Positions 11,801-23,994 are shown, counted from the first letter of the stretch. The stretch is DNA of 64,000 nt from Diplosphaera chodatii (GCA_032358165.1 JAALGY010000041.1:310001-374000), one strand, 5' to 3'. Numbers and translations are program-made. Notes: generated by a model from the sequence alone, not told the origin.

Positions 11801-14800
11801 GGACGACACATCATCCCCCAGGTCTGAGGAGGTGACGCTCCAGGAGCCCGAGCCCGACGACATGCTGTCACCGCGAAACAGGCTGCTGCCGCCGTGCAGC
11901 GGCGACGTGGGCCTGTCCATGCCTGCAGGAGGACGGGCAAGAACATGGGTGACCTGTGTTCAAGACCGTGCCATCAACTGGCACGGACGCTGCCGGCTTA
12001 CAACCCTGGCTGTGGACATGTGTGCTGGCTGGCTTTGATTAGCTGTGTATGTGCTAAGGCTGGCAAAAGGTAGGTGCCTAGTGCGGCCACAACAGGAGTC
12101 TTCAACAGTCAGGAGTCTGCGCAGCTCTCTCCAATGATTGCCAGGCAGCACTGCACACAGCGGACGTGGATCAGCGGGCAGACTCGCAGGTGCCGACGCT
12201 GGATGCGCACCCTTGATGACGGCCCTGTAGTCGCGGAGGCTGCTGCCGGCCGAGGCGGCGCTGCCGAGCGACGAGGCGCTGTCCAGCGAGTCCAGCGAGG
12301 CGGAGCTGGGGATGCCGCGGCGGCGGCTGTGCGCGGGCGAGCCGCGCACGTCCCCCTCCACAACGCCCGACGGCTCCCCCTCTGCACGCCCACGACGCCG
12401 TCTTGTCAGCGCGACATGTGAAGAATTAAGAGCAACAGCTACACATGCCGGCCAAGCACAATGTGGTGCAGCTGCATCCGGAGCCCGCAATGTGCCTCTC
12501 CTGCGGGCTGGGAAGCGCAGCAGGTGGGGCGCCCTGGGGCACGCCTTGCGAATGGAACACGCTCGTCCACCACAGGACGCCGACTGCCCATAGTTCAGTA
12601 ACTCAGGTCAGCAACGTCCTGACCTTCAAGCCCGTCAAGAGACTGCAGCGCACCTGCCAGGGAGTGCAGGCTGCCCATGCTGCCCAGGCTGTCCATGCTG
12701 GCGAGGCTGCCGGAGGACCCGCTCCTGCGGTGGCGCCGGCTGCTGCGCGGCTGAGGGGAGGCCGCCAGCGCCGCAGGCTCGCCGTCATGGTTGCTGAACG
12801 CCACGCTTGACCTGTGCATGCACAGCCAAATCAGGTTGCCAGGGCGTGCTGCAGCACAGCAGTACCATGTACAGGCATGTCAGCCAGGGTGAACCTGCTG
12901 TGGTATGCAACGATGTAACAGTGCAGTATTTCTACAATAGCAGCGCAGCTTGCTGCACAGCTACATTAGCTACAACTCTGACAACGGAGGCTGCACCTGG
13001 ATGCCGAGCTGGCGCTGCTGCCGGTGCGCTTCAGCACCGGCCGGGGGGCGCCGATCTCAGGGTCATATGGCCCCACATGATCGTAGCCCCGCACCTGCAG
13101 TCAAGTAGCCACCGCCATAAAGCACGGTTATGCATGGACTCGCTGCATTCCCGTCTCTGGTGGGGAAGCGTAGCTTGACAGCTGTCTAAAAGTACTGCAT
13201 GGCCAGTGCAAACCTCAGGGCTGAAAGCAGCCATGAGGACCAGGCATGTACAAGAGGAAGACCAGATGTAAGGGTTTTGGGGTTCAAACCCTAGACCCTA
13301 GAGACCTCACATTCAGGCTGGCTGCTGAGGCGGAGGAGTGGCAGGAGTGGAAGCTGCGCACGGAGCCAACGCTGGACACACTGGCGGCGCTGCTGCTGCG
13401 GTGGTGCCGCCGCCGCTCCGGGGACGCCTGCACAGGGAAGAGGCCCTGTCAGCGGAGGGCACATTTGCCGCGGTAGCCGGAAAGGGACTTACCTTGAGCA
13501 AAGTCTGTCAGACCAGAGCAAGCATGCTACCAGCTGGTGGTCTGCTTGTGATGCACAAGCACGCCTCTCATCATAGCAATCCACACAAGTTGCTCAGGGA
13601 GGTCGTGCAGGCCTGTGAGTAGATGGCGGCGCAAACAGAGATGACCATACATAATTCTGGGTGGACTGTTCGCCAGCAAGTGTGGCGGTGCATGTCTGGG
13701 CACAGAGATGCCACTCGCCTGCCTTGTGCGCCGGCTGCGGCGGCCGCCGACGCTGCCCGCCTGCGAACCCGACGCGCTGCCGGCCCTGGAGCGGCTGCGC
13801 CTGGCGCCCTCCGACGGGTTGCGCAGCGGCGGGGGCGGGCGGTGCCGCTCGGCGCCCGGCGGCTGGGGCCGGGGCACGCGCTCCGGGCTGTCAGAGGAGG
13901 CGGACCTGCCTGAATTGGCCGACCTGCAGCACAAGGGACCACGCAGTTCAGGAATTGTCCGTTGACATGTCGTTGATATGTTCTGCTTGCTGAGATAAGC
14001 TTCTGCTAGTGAGGGATGATGGCCACGTAGAAGCTGAGAGCGTCTTTCAGACGAAGGCGACGGAGGTCATTGCTAGTCAGGTTGATGCTTGTGTGTGATG
14101 GTGCGAGCATGAGCAGGCTGTGTGGACTGCCTGCAGCAGGGACTGCACCTGCTGCCGGGGTCCTTGTCGGGGCTGCGGCGGCTGCCCTTCGGGCTGCTGT
14201 GTGCGGCGCTGCCTTCCGAGGGCCTGGGGAGGGCGTCACCGCTGCGGCTGCGCTGCTGGGGGGACCCGGTGGCTGGCTTGCTGCCGCGCCGGTTGCCGGA
14301 AGTCGTTGCCACCGCCCCGCCAGTGCTGCTGCCCTCTTTCGACCCCCTCCTGGCTGCTTCTGCTGGCACAACGGATGGGCTGTCGTCCTTTGTGGCAGGC
14401 TTGCCAGCACAGCAGCTGAACAGGCCGCCAGACGTTTGCTTTGGAGGCGTGTTGAGCTCTGCCACTGGTGCGGGCTGCCTCGCTGCTGCCTCCTTCGGCT
14501 TTGGCAGCTGCTGCAACAGGGGAGCCGCCGCAGCTGCGGCTGGCTCCGCTGGGCGCGACAGCGGCGGCACCTGCTGGGAAGCTGCAGCTGCTGGAGCCTG
14601 CAGCTTTGCATCGGAGCCTGCAGCTGTGTGCGGCTGCTGTGCCACAGGCACTGCAGCGCTGGTTCCCGGCTGGCCGACCATGGGCTGCGCTGGTGGCTGA
14701 TCAGCGGCAGGCTGCACAGGCCATGGCAAGGCAGCGGGCGCAGCAGTGGGGCCTGCAGCAACAGCACTGCCCGCAGCTGTGGTTGGAAGGGGTGGACTGG

Positions 14801-15506
14801 CGGCTGCTACGGCGCCAGCGAAAGGGGTCGGCGCTGCCGCCGCCGGCTCTGGAGCTGCCGCGGGGTGGGCAACGGGGGCCTGCGACAGCGCAGCTACGCG
14901 GGCGTCGGTCAGCGGGTGGCGGGACCGGGCGACGGGCGTCAGCACGGGCTCCCTGGCGGCGCCCCGGCTGCGGATGGAGGATGCCGGGGTGGCGGGCTCC
15001 TCTGTCAGCGCGCCGCCGCTGTTGGAGCGGCTGTCCGCGGATATCGCGACGGTGCTGCCCCGCTCCCACTCGCCCTGCTCCATGCTGCCCTTCTCGGACA
15101 CCGTGGGGCTGCGCTGGCGGCGGCGGCCGGCCGCGAAGCCGCTGTTCGTGCTGGGCGGCGGGGGTCGCACGGGGGAGGGGGAGTCCAGCCCCCGCGTGCG
15201 GCCGGCTGCTGCTCCGGCTGAGGGCCCGGGCCCGCTCCTGCCAGCGCCACGGCCGCGCTCTGCTGCGTGGCCGTTGGCCAGGCCCCGGCCTCCGTAGCTG
15301 GACCTGACGCCATTGGCCTGTGCAGCGGGTCGGCCCCTCCCCGCTGCCCTCGCCGGGGGCTGCGCCGTTGCTGCGGGGTCTGGCTGCGCTGTGGCAGGGG
15401 CCTGAAGCTGCGGCGGCTTTGCCAGCGACTGATCCAGCTCAGGCGCTGCAGCTTTGCTGCCAGGCACGGGGGTGGACGAGCTCCTCATGCGCTGCAGGAA
15501 ACCCAT
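8853..15506 (-). CDS. large intrinsically disordered Ser/Ala/Pro-rich protein with coiled coil
   Basis: No family recognised. The likely start is ATG 15506 (MGFLQRM); the frame continues open to about 14150 and encodes Ala/Pro-rich disorder with one patch GGLFSCCAGK. Smaller exons of the same style follow: RS-rich at about 13925-13690, ASPERRRHHRSSSAASVSS at about 13440-13310, and a well-ordered block VRGYDHVGPYDPEIGAPRP then VLKRTGSSASSAS at about 13095-13010. Then come SLASMDSLGSMGSLHSL (about 12700), SASLDSLDSASSLGSAAS (about 12290), GGSSLFRGDSMSSGS (about 11880), LGSPLSPAAASHRSGSG (about 11480), a helical RQLWEKVRAMRAETQAHL (about 11120), KLQRRLEKLGMQQVRLEQ (about 10540), RRVTFSPSDKDDKEPKEDN (about 9800) and a final KAPKPWDDNVNTAGD ending at 8853. 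Splice joins were not all checked, and the locus could be two genes. Regular Ser spacing and the basic patches suggest a phosphorylated scaffold or cytoskeletal protein (inference only). Confidence 0.5.
9120..9190. repeat. imperfect 36-bp tandem duplication
   Basis: Two adjacent copies of a unit beginning gcgaaca(g/a)tggcatcagca lie at 9120-9155 and 9156-9190, differing at a few positions. The unit sits inside the minus-strand disordered-protein locus, where it is either intron sequence or a short peptide duplication just upstream of the last exon. Confidence 0.7.
13270..13301. repeat. telomere-like inverted fragment
   Basis: A G/T-rich run (agggttttggggtt) is followed after a few bases by the C/A-rich counterpart (aaaccctagaccctag). 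Both resemble degenerate plant/algal TTTAGGG telomere units, and together they form a small inverted repeat next to the Ser-rich exon at about 13310-13440. Confidence 0.5.
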
Positions 15507-17608
15507 GATGGTCGCCACCGGCAGTGCCAACTCGTCTCAACAGCTCCCCAGCTGCCCGCCAGGCGTGCTTCAGTGCGCTCGGCAGCTGCAACGCGGGGGC
15601 GCCACGCCGCAAGCTGCCGAGGCCCTCCGAACCATCTGCATTGCAGCACGTTGTATGGTGTTGCAACCAGTGACTGGTGCTGCGAGAATATCGCTGGTTT
15701 TGAGCGCCCGAGCGGCCCTTGTTGGTATGTAACAGCTTGTATTCCTGGATGCTCAAAGACGCTGGTGGCTCAAGCAGGCATGCACAACGGCAGGGTTGAC
15801 AGACCGGAATTTCGCAGTGGGCACTGCTCAGCGGACTCCTCGTTTCCGTGCGCGATCGGTGCCGGCCGACCAGCGATCCTAGGTCATGATGGGCCTAACA
15901 ATACATTAGGTGCTTCTTGATGGTCCCAGCTCAATCTCACTCGGCCTTGGCAGCTGCGACACCGGGCACCAACGCGGGGCTATCCAGAAGGTAGAGCCCC
16001 GCGGCTGCCGCAATGGCGGCCGATCGTTAATCTCCGGGTGCATGCACGGGACACCGGTGGGTTGGATGCTGTTGTGCGGGCCGCATCGCGTGCACCGACA
16101 GCAAATCGGCCACGGGACAGTGTTGCGTCCCACTACAGTCCCCCTTACGCCAGGCAAAAGACTGCATGCATGCTTCCCGGATCGGTCTGCTGCTGTTTGA
16201 GATGCAGCTCCACATTGTCACGCTGCATTCAGGTCGCAGCCAGCGATGCCGCCGGCCCAAAACCGGCGACACGAATAGTTGTGATCGAGCCCAAAGGCAG
16301 CCCCGGCCTCTTCCAACAGGGTTTACGCTACGGGTGCATCGGTTGCAAATGCCACAGACCCCTGCATGCTGCTGTTGGACAGCGCCGGGGCGCCGCTGGC
16401 GCGCGCTGGTCGGCTCTGATGCCCACTACAATTCCCCCACCCTAGATGTGTCATAAGGCGGCTGGTCTTTCATGACGGCGTAAAAGAAGTGTACGCATGC
16501 ATCTCACCAGTGCCAGTGCTAAATGATCGGCTGGCAGGACACAGGCTGAGGACGGCGGATGGTTCCTCGCACCTGAGCTTGCATCAGTGGCAGGGCGAAC
16601 AATGGCGTGCGGCCAAGACGCGAGCTGCCGTCACAGCCTGCGCTGTCGCCTACTGTAGTTGCAGGCGAGCTATAGTCTACGGCGTGGGCGCCAGCAGGCA
16701 TCGCGAAACGCCGTTCCCCAGCTCAGGGATGCCACTTACGCATACCCCTCCGGGTTATTGACCGATACCCCTGAACCCTTAACCCGAAATTGCCGGGGTG
16801 GGTTACACTGAAAGCACGGGGTTAAGGACTTGGCACTGCAAATCGCCTGCAACAAGCCGCGTGAACGCCTGGCAGCAGCGCGTTGCCCATAGTAGCTCTC
16901 TGTAGGCGTGTTTACGCCGTTCTGTGGCTTTATTATATGCATACAACCGACTATAGGTCTGTGCAGGCGATGTCAGCATAAGATCCTGTCATGCTGCGTC
17001 AGATCAGATCTTGGTGTGCCAGACCAGATCTTGCTGCGCTAGCATCAAAGTGGCATTCCTGCAGGCTTGCAGCCGACTATAACTGTCCATGAGGTACCCG
17101 GTGGGTAACTCGTGCTCTGGGGCAAGCCAGAAGCAGTCTTATCGACACTGCAGTGGGGTCAAAGCAAATTTTGAGTGAAGGGGCCATAACCGGTTAATTT
17201 GGGGTTAAACAACCCATAACCCCTTCGGGCGGGCGAGGGCCAACCCTGCCCAGCTGTGATGGCCGGTTGCGTAGCTTTACAGGTATCTGCGTACTGTTAA
17301 CTCTGTTCATGGGAGCATGTCCTCCAGCTGGAGTTTCCCTTGTAAAACATAAGGGCCTGTAATACTGCGCCGAATGTCAGCTTCCCAACAAACCACCACG
17401 ATAAGGATAGTGGTGCTGGTGCCAGGGCCATGCTCGCGGTGGCTGATGCTCAGCGGCTGTAAACACATGCAGATGCGTTGCCGCCGTGCCTGAAAGCACA
17501 CCTTTACCTGTAGTTCACCGATGTACTCTGTTGCTGTCCCAGCAGATACTTGCACACTCTAGACTCGCCGGCTAACTCACACTCGCACACTCTCTTATCT
17601 CCCTGTTC
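15507..17608. other. 2.1-kb intergenic region without recognised genes
   Basis: No conserved protein block is seen on either strand. The interval contains the presumed promoter of the disordered-protein gene (near 15550) and the 3' flank of the methyltransferase gene. Stretches at about 16740-16830 and 17170-17230 are relatively rich in ggggttaa/ttaacccc-like strings that resemble degraded telomeric or simple repeats. A short near-repeat around cagatcagatctt/ccagaccagatctt lies at about 16999-17031. Confidence 0.45.
17277..17281 (-). terminator. candidate TGTAA polyadenylation signal
   Basis: TGTAA on the minus strand lies about 330 bp downstream of the methyltransferase stop codon. TGTAA is the usual green-algal poly(A) signal. 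A five-base match is weak evidence by itself, and no transcript end can be seen. Confidence 0.25.
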
Positions 17609-19593
17609 TCAGCCCTTATAGATAGACACTTCCAGGCCGTCCGCAACATCGTCCCGCCACTCCAGGGTGGACTCCTCGAACCGGGATTCATACTTTCCGC
17701 TGCCACGCACATACTCCAAGTACGGCTTCAGGCCGCCACCGGCAAACACGCCAGCATTGTCGGCGACCACGACTGCGCCAGGCGCCAAGCATGGTTCCGC
17801 TGCCTTCAGGTACTCCAGGTATTCCCGTGGCATGCCATCCAGGAACAGGAAGTCTATTCTGTCCTGCAAGCCGATGTGCACCGTGACGCTCAGTGCAGCT
17901 AAAACCTGTGTTTGACCATGGCAGGCTGCATACTGCCAGGCAGGAGCTATGCCTCCAAGAGGCATCTGCTGCGCAGAGGCATGCTGTTCCTCATGCGCAT
18001 CTGAGACCGTGTGAACAAGCCAGAGCAGACCTGCAGCTTATGTAGCTCCCGTGCTGCATCGCCCCACCGCACGTCAACTGCCTCCATGCCGCTGTCTGGC
18101 TGACCACCCCGGGCCTGGAGCACTTCCAAAACCAGTCAGAGGTGCAGTGTGACGGTAGGATACAATCATGCGCTCCTGTTAACATCACGCTTCAACTGCA
18201 GAGGACTACATGCATGCAGGGTGAGCAGAGGACGGTTGGCTGCATTATGAGCAGCAAACCGCTCGTGTTCTTTCCCATCACCTGCCAAAGAAAGCGCTTG
18301 CCCGCCATCGCCCACTGGAACGCCTTCTCGAAGCTGACCAAGCGTGCACCTGTGCATGACGACTAGAAAGATTGCCGGCACTGCCGGCTCCACCCGTTCC
18401 AAGACCTCTGCTGGCAGCATAGGCTATCTACTGATATGCAAACAGCATCCACCCAGCGTCTGCACTGAGCGCACCTTTCTCCAGCGCTTGCGCCATCAGG
18501 ATAGTGGAGTACCCGCACATCGTCCCGACCTCGACAACATGGCGGGGCGCTGCCTCCCTGACGAGCCGCTGCAGGATCGCGCCCTGTCAGGAGCAACATA
18601 CCAGCGTTAGAGAACTGATCTGCTGCCAACAGCGTCATCTCAGATGCACCAGAGTACTCCTCGTGAGACGGTTGTAGCCTTATGTGTGGTTTGAACCACA
18701 TATAAGCCAATCTGCGCACCTTCTTTGGGCCTATGAATGGCATGTTGTCGCGCTTGCCCCACCGCTCAAGCCGCCGCAGCACCCAGTCGGCATCCACTGT
18801 CTTCAGACGGGACATCTTGCGACCCTCGTCATCGAAGTACACGTCTCGGTCCCCGAACTGGATCTGCCGCTGCCGCAACTGCAGCATGCAGCTGGCTGTG
18901 GAGTAAGTCAAGAGACATGGGTGTGTACAACACTCCTTCCGCTGTAGGAACATGTGATGAGGAAAACAGTGGGAGTATGTCATGCGCTGACATAAGCTCA
19001 TTGCCATGGGGTGCACCTGCGTGCGCTCCTCGATCCGTCGCTCAGCAGCACCAGCCTCCCACCGGAAGAGCGCCCCAAATGTTGCAAAGCCCACCAGGTC
19101 GATGAGGAGCGTCTTCACGGTGTCTCCGCTGGCACCGCTCATACCGACAGACGCATCCTGACAGCAGCAGCGAGGTCGGCGTAGCACAGCACGGTCAGTT
19201 GCAGCGACGTTAAAACGATTACTGTGTACCTGTGCACAGCTCTGGCAGAGCATGGCTCAACTGCCACTGCATAACGCATGCAGCTCACCTGGATCAGCTG
19301 TGTGACTGCCAGTGCTGATGCAATCAGGCAGGACACGGCTGCGCTGCCCAGCAGGACGCGCCGTATCGGTCGCGGCACGAGATACCTGCTCAAACATGTT
19401 GGGGATGTCAGTGCTGTGGGGAACCACTGTGCTTAGCGCATAGTCTCAGGGCTGTCAATACTCACTCAAGAAAGTTACGAGGATCGCGAAGCTCATCCTC
19501 CATCTGCCGCTTTCGCCACCGATCCACATCCTTGTCATATATTCCTACATCCACTGCAGCTGGTGTGATCTTGTGCCTCCCCGCTTTCTTTGA
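17609..19593 (-). CDS. membrane-anchored catechol O-methyltransferase-like protein
   Basis: SAM-dependent O-methyltransferase of the COMT fold, predicted to move a methyl group to a hydroxyl of a small aromatic or similar acceptor. Exons: 19593-19466, 19385-19289, 19157-19017, 18878-18720, 18583-18475, 18349-18282, 18114-18031 and 17863-17609, with consistent phases. Membrane-anchor residues come from the second exon ([19 protein letters not shown]). The SAM motif [20 protein letters not shown] is in 18583-18475. Metal and catalytic region: [19 protein letters not shown], then [19 protein letters not shown], in the last exon; the D and the DN pair match COMT metal ligands. The conserved C-terminal run [10 protein letters not shown] precedes the stop at 17609. 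The start codon was not found: the first listed exon ([15 protein letters not shown]) has no Met and must be preceded by an exon upstream, perhaps near 19680-19900 where a GTAAGC donor exists but the phases did not fit. COMT-like family is firm; substrate is unknown. Confidence 0.82.
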
Positions 19594-20303
19594 CTGATGC
19601 GTGTGAGTTCGATTTAGACTGGAACGTCATGACCTTAGCAACATGCTTAGCAACATGCTCATCAAGCTAAGCTTACCTTGTTCCTCTTCCTTCTCGTCCT
19701 TCACGGCTGCACACGTCTGCAGCTTGCATCGCTGTGCGGTGGCATCCTGCCAAAAAGCATGCTGCAACTTTTGCTGTTGGGGCACCACGCACGTCCGGCG
19801 GGAGTACCAGGACTTCGTGATAGTCCTTGGTGATGCATGTCTGCAAGGCGATCCGATGAGGACGCCAGCAAACATGCTGCACCTACTGTGAGGTCATGCA
19901 CATTGTGATCAAAGACTGATCAACGAGTTTGCCCGAGCAGCGTCTGAGCGCCTCTGTTGCTCATGGTCGGCACGTTTGAAACATTCACCGCTGCGGCTGC
20001 ATGTGCACAGATATCACGCGCGGGCACAGCTCTTGAGCGACACATGATGACGTGGCAAGCCACGTCCTGCTTCTACTGCTTCCTTCAAAGCTGTGTCCAT
20101 GCAGCAATCCGCAAAACACATTACCTCACCCACTGCCAAACGTTCAGAAGGACAGGCTGGTGCCTGGGACCTACTCGTCTGGTACGAGCAGGCGCTGGCC
20201 GGACGTCTTGGCCCGTTGGCCAGCCTGGCCTGTGAAGCTGAACTGAGCCATCAGCAGCTGCAAAGCAGGCCAGGCTTCTAAGCAGCGGCCCGCCGCCGGC
20301 GCC
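19594..20303. other. divergent intergenic region, may hold the 5' exon of the methyltransferase
   Basis: The methyltransferase (minus) and SKIP (plus) are transcribed away from each other here, so both promoters should lie in this interval. A minus-strand Lys/Glu-rich frame (VKDEKEEEQ) ends at a GTAAGC donor at 19677 and is the best candidate for a 5' exon of the methyltransferase, but no in-frame start could be joined. Confidence 0.35.
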
Positions 20304-23300
20304 ATGGCAGCAGTGGGCCTGCTGAGCGCGCTGCCGGCGCCCAAGCGGGAGTATGCGGCGCCAGAGCCGGCGCCTGCACCTCAGCCTGCGCCAGGCCCCA
20401 GCGGCCCGCGCATCACGCGGGAGGCCCCGCCCTACGGCACCGCCGAGCGCAGCCACTACATCCCGCGGCGACCGTCCGACTTTGGCGATGGCGGCGCCTT
20501 CCCTGAGGTGCAGAGACAGCTGCTTAGCATGCTCCGGTACTTTGTATGCTTGAGAATGCTGCGTGCTGCAGGCGGCCTTGTGCATGCTGCTGCGTGCAGT
20601 CCAGCCTTGACAGGCTGACGGCTGCTGCATGACAAGCCTGCTGTCTGGCATGCAGGTCCATGTGCCGCAGTTTCCGCGCGACATGGGGCGGAAGGACAAG
20701 GCGGCCTCCCGCGGCAACACGCTGGCGCTGGCGGTGGGCGCACACGGCGGCGCCAGCTACGACGCCATTGTTAAGCAGGTGCCGTGTCGTGCTGCTGACA
20801 TCGCTGCGCAGGCGGGTGCAACTTTAGAGGATGTGCAGCCTGCACATGGTTTTGGATTTCCTGGCGTGGAGCTAGCAGCTTTTCGCCTGGGCCAGGTGCT
20901 GACAGTCGCGTGTGTTGTTGCAGGGCGCCAACAGGGACAAATGGATCGCCAGCGACCACTCGGCGCTCGTCCCCAAGGTGGACAAGCTGAAGGATGAGGT
21001 GTGCCCGTGTTCAACATTGTGGGCATGCAGCATGAGGCCACATGGCGGACTCTGTGCTATGCAGTGTGCTTCCCTGCGCTTTGAAGGTTAGATGATACCT
21101 CAATGTACCATGCAGATGGCGCGGCCGGACGATGAGGAGGTGGAGAAGACAAAGTCGGAGACAGCAGCGGCGCTGGGGCTGGTGGTCAACTCCAAGATCG
21201 CGGCGGCGCAGCCCAAGACGCTGCCCCAGCAGCCGGGCGCGCCCACGTACATCAAGTACACGCCCACGCAGCAGGGCCCGCAGTACAACAGCGGTGCCTC
21301 CCAGCGCATCATCAAGATGCAGGTGCGACCCCTCAACTCGTTCGGCTGAAACATGATCTGAGGCCTGCTGCCTGGCATATGACGGTACATCTGCTGAGAT
21401 TTGTGGACACATGCTCACTGGTGGTCGTGAACATCATGTTCGCGCACCTGTTGCATCCCTGTGTTTCCGCTCCTGAGCCCACATGCGCACCTGAGCTGTC
21501 AACAGCTGCACTAGGGGTGGTGATCTGCGGCAGCGCTGCCACAGTCTCTCGCTCTCCTTGGCAATCTCTTGGCAGCAGCACACCTGTCATGACCAAAGAG
21601 CCTCGATGCATCCTCTGTCAGTGTCAACCCGTCGATCATGATCTTGCCTCAGTCGTTGGCAACCCTTCGCTGTCGTGTCATGCGCCCAGGACATGCCGGT
21701 GGACCCCATGGACCCGCCGAAGTTCCGGCACAAGAAGGTGCCCCGGGGCACGGGCAGCCCGCCGGTGCCCATCATGCACTCCCCGCCGCGCGCGATCACC
21801 GTGAAGGACCAGCAGGACTGGAAGATCCCGCCCTGCATCTCCAACTGGAAGAACCCCAAGGTGCGGCGGGCAGCTGTAGGTCATGTGGTGCCCAGCTTGC
21901 GTGAGTTCACTGGCACGACAGGATCGTCGTTTCTCTCTCATGTGCTTCGGTTGGGACATTGGCCCCCTGCGGGTTCCTGCTTTGGGTGAATTCGTGTCCG
22001 TTGTATCGCCGCAGCAACCAACTGGTCATCCGTCCACTGTATGGATTGCTGCGTTGTTGACCCAGACGCCTGAACCCCGGGCAACCGCCGCCACGCCGCC
22101 GCGCAGGGGTACACCATCCCTCACACATGCTGCACCAGCAGATGAGGACATCTCGTGCTTTTGCTCGACTCCCGACTCAGATTGACTGTCCTGCAGGGGT
22201 ACACCATCCCGCTGGACAAGCGGCTGGCGGCGGACGGCCGCGGGCTGCAGGAGGTGCAGATCAACGACCAGTTCGCGAAGCTGACGGAGGCGCTGTACGT
22301 CGCGGAGTCCAAGGCCCGCGAGGCGGTGGACATGCGCCAGAAGGTGGGCTGGGGGTAGTTTAAAAAACATACTCTTTTTTAATTACCCCTAATAGGTGGG
22401 CGCTCGACGGGCAGATGGGCGGGCGGCGTGCCGATGCACTGCCGCTGCCCGGCATGCATGTTGACGGCCTCCCTCCTGTTCAACCCGATGCGGCCGTGCA
22501 CGGCTCCAGCATCCATATTGGCTTTTGACGCAGGGTTGTGCGTGCCCATGAGGTCTTTGGTGTCAATGCTCTACTAAATGGTGGCGCTGCAGCAAAGCCA
22601 GCAGCTGCATGAGCAGAAGGGGCGGGACACCGCCTGGCTGCGCTCAACAGGCCGCGGGCCGTCTGCTCATCGACGTTGGCGCCTGTTGCGCAGGTGGTGC
22701 GGGAGCAGAAGCTGCGGGAGAAGGAGGCGAAGGAGGCGGAGCTGCGGGACCTGGCGGTGCGGGCGCGCATGGAGCGCGCCGGGGCCGCCGCGCCCGCCGG
22801 CCCCGTCCCCATGTCCGCCCGCGGCGAGGGGTGCGCAATCAGTTTCAGGGTTCATGTTCAGGGTACCCGACCATAGGGTAGTGTGACAACAGCGGCGCCC
22901 GCCGCCCCCGTCCCCATGGCCGCCCGCGGCGAGGGGTGAGGGTTTGCACACAAATGCTTGCATCCAGGGTTTGGGGTTTGCAAGTGTCACTGCCTGCCCG
23001 CCCCCGTCCCCATGGCCGCCCGCGGCGAGGGGTGTGCTGGCCTGCTGCTTAGCACTCCTCCCAGCTGCATTCTGCAGCTGAACATCAGCTGGACCCGCAT
23101 CCCACCACGGCATGGACGGTGGTGCAGGGCTTGCGCAGAAGCCTGGCCCGCAGGCATCCTGTCAGCCATCAACACAGCAGCATTCATGATGGACCATTGC
23201 GGGCTGACAGATGGCATGTGCATGCGATCAGGTACCTGCCGCCGCCGCCTGCCGGCGGGCAGCCGGCGTACGGCGAGGGCAACCTGCCGCCGCCGCCGCC

Positions 23301-23994
23301 CATGGCGGCTGCCGCCGCGTCGCCGCCGCGGGAGCGGGAAACTAAGGAGGAGCGGGAGGAGCGGCGGCAGCGCGAGGAGCTGCGGCGGGACCGCCAGCGG
23401 GAGCGCGAGAGGGAGCGGCGGCTGGAAGCGCGGGATGCGCACGGCGGCAAGCGCTCCAAGCTCACGCGCGACCGCGAGCGGGACATCTCTGAGAAGATCG
23501 CTCTTGGGCAGGCCAAGGTCACCGGCACCGGGGAGGCGATGTACGATCAGCGGCTGTTCAACCAGGAGGGCGGCATGGGGCACGGCCTCACGTCAGACGA
23601 CGCCTACAACCTGTACGACAAGCCCATGTTTGCGGACCGCGGCACCGGGCTGCACCGCGCCAAGGCAGCCGCAGACGACGAGGAAGGGGCCGACGGCGAG
23701 AACGCGCGGCGCTTCCGCCCCGACAAGGGCTTCCAGGGGGTGGACTACAGCGCGGCGGCGCAGGCGGCGGCGGACGGGCAGCCGGTGCAGTTCGAGCGGG
23801 ACGCCCCCGAGGCGGACCCCTTCGGCCTGGACCAGTTCCTCACAGATGTGCGCAGCGGCAAGGGGAAGAAGGAGGGCGCGCTGGACGGCATCGGCAAGGG
23901 GGGCGCGATGGCGGCCGGCGGCGGCGGCGGGTCCTACGACGACTACGCCGGCGGCTCCTCACGGCGCATGGAGTTCCAGTCTGGCCGTGCCTAG
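20304..23994 (+). CDS. SKIP: SNW domain spliceosome protein SKIP (SNW1/Prp45)
   Basis: Component of the activated spliceosome (NineTeen-complex-associated) and transcription co-regulator, nuclear. Eight exons give 608 codons in perfect phase: 20304-20507, 20656-20778, 20924-20998, 21116-21322, 21690-21860, 22197-22343, 22694-22830, 23232-23994. Starts MAAVGLLSALPAPKREY. The SNW/SKIP domain spans roughly residues 60-345, with VHVPQFPRDMGRKD, GPQYNSGASQRIIKMQ and the hallmark SNWKNPKG at about residues 254-261, followed by GYTIPLDKRLAADGRG. A long basic/acidic charged helix comes next (KEEREERRQREELRRDRQ), then the family C-terminal region (DISEKIALGQAK, YDQRLFNQEGG, LYDKPMFADRG) and a Gly-rich tail. 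Length and order match plant SKIP. Oddity: the end of exon 7 with its donor is present two more times inside intron 7. It stands upstream of, and on the same strand as, the GT49 cluster. Confidence 0.96.
22790..23036 (+). repeat. triplicated exon end plus splice donor in SKIP
   Basis: The sequence encoding the end of exon 7 (core ccccgtccccatg(t/g)ccgcc followed by cgcggcgaggggtg) occurs at about 22790-22833, 22894-22940 and 22993-23034. Only the first copy is in the modelled exon; the other two lie in intron 7 and keep the same GG|GTG donor context. The second and third copies share gcccccgtccccatggccgc exactly and differ from the first by single bases. Between them are telomere-like cagggtttggggtttg strings. 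Confidence 0.85.

Noticed and set aside
14070..15221. A 383-residue plus-strand open frame (and a second of 279 residues at 14468-15307)
   Set aside because: These are antisense shadows of the GC-rich, stop-poor disordered-protein exon on minus. Their translations are Arg/Cys/Trp-rich with no domain.
16000..17300. Possible transposon or gene in the 2.1-kb gap
   Set aside because: No terminal inverted repeats, transposase motifs or long repeats could be seen by eye.
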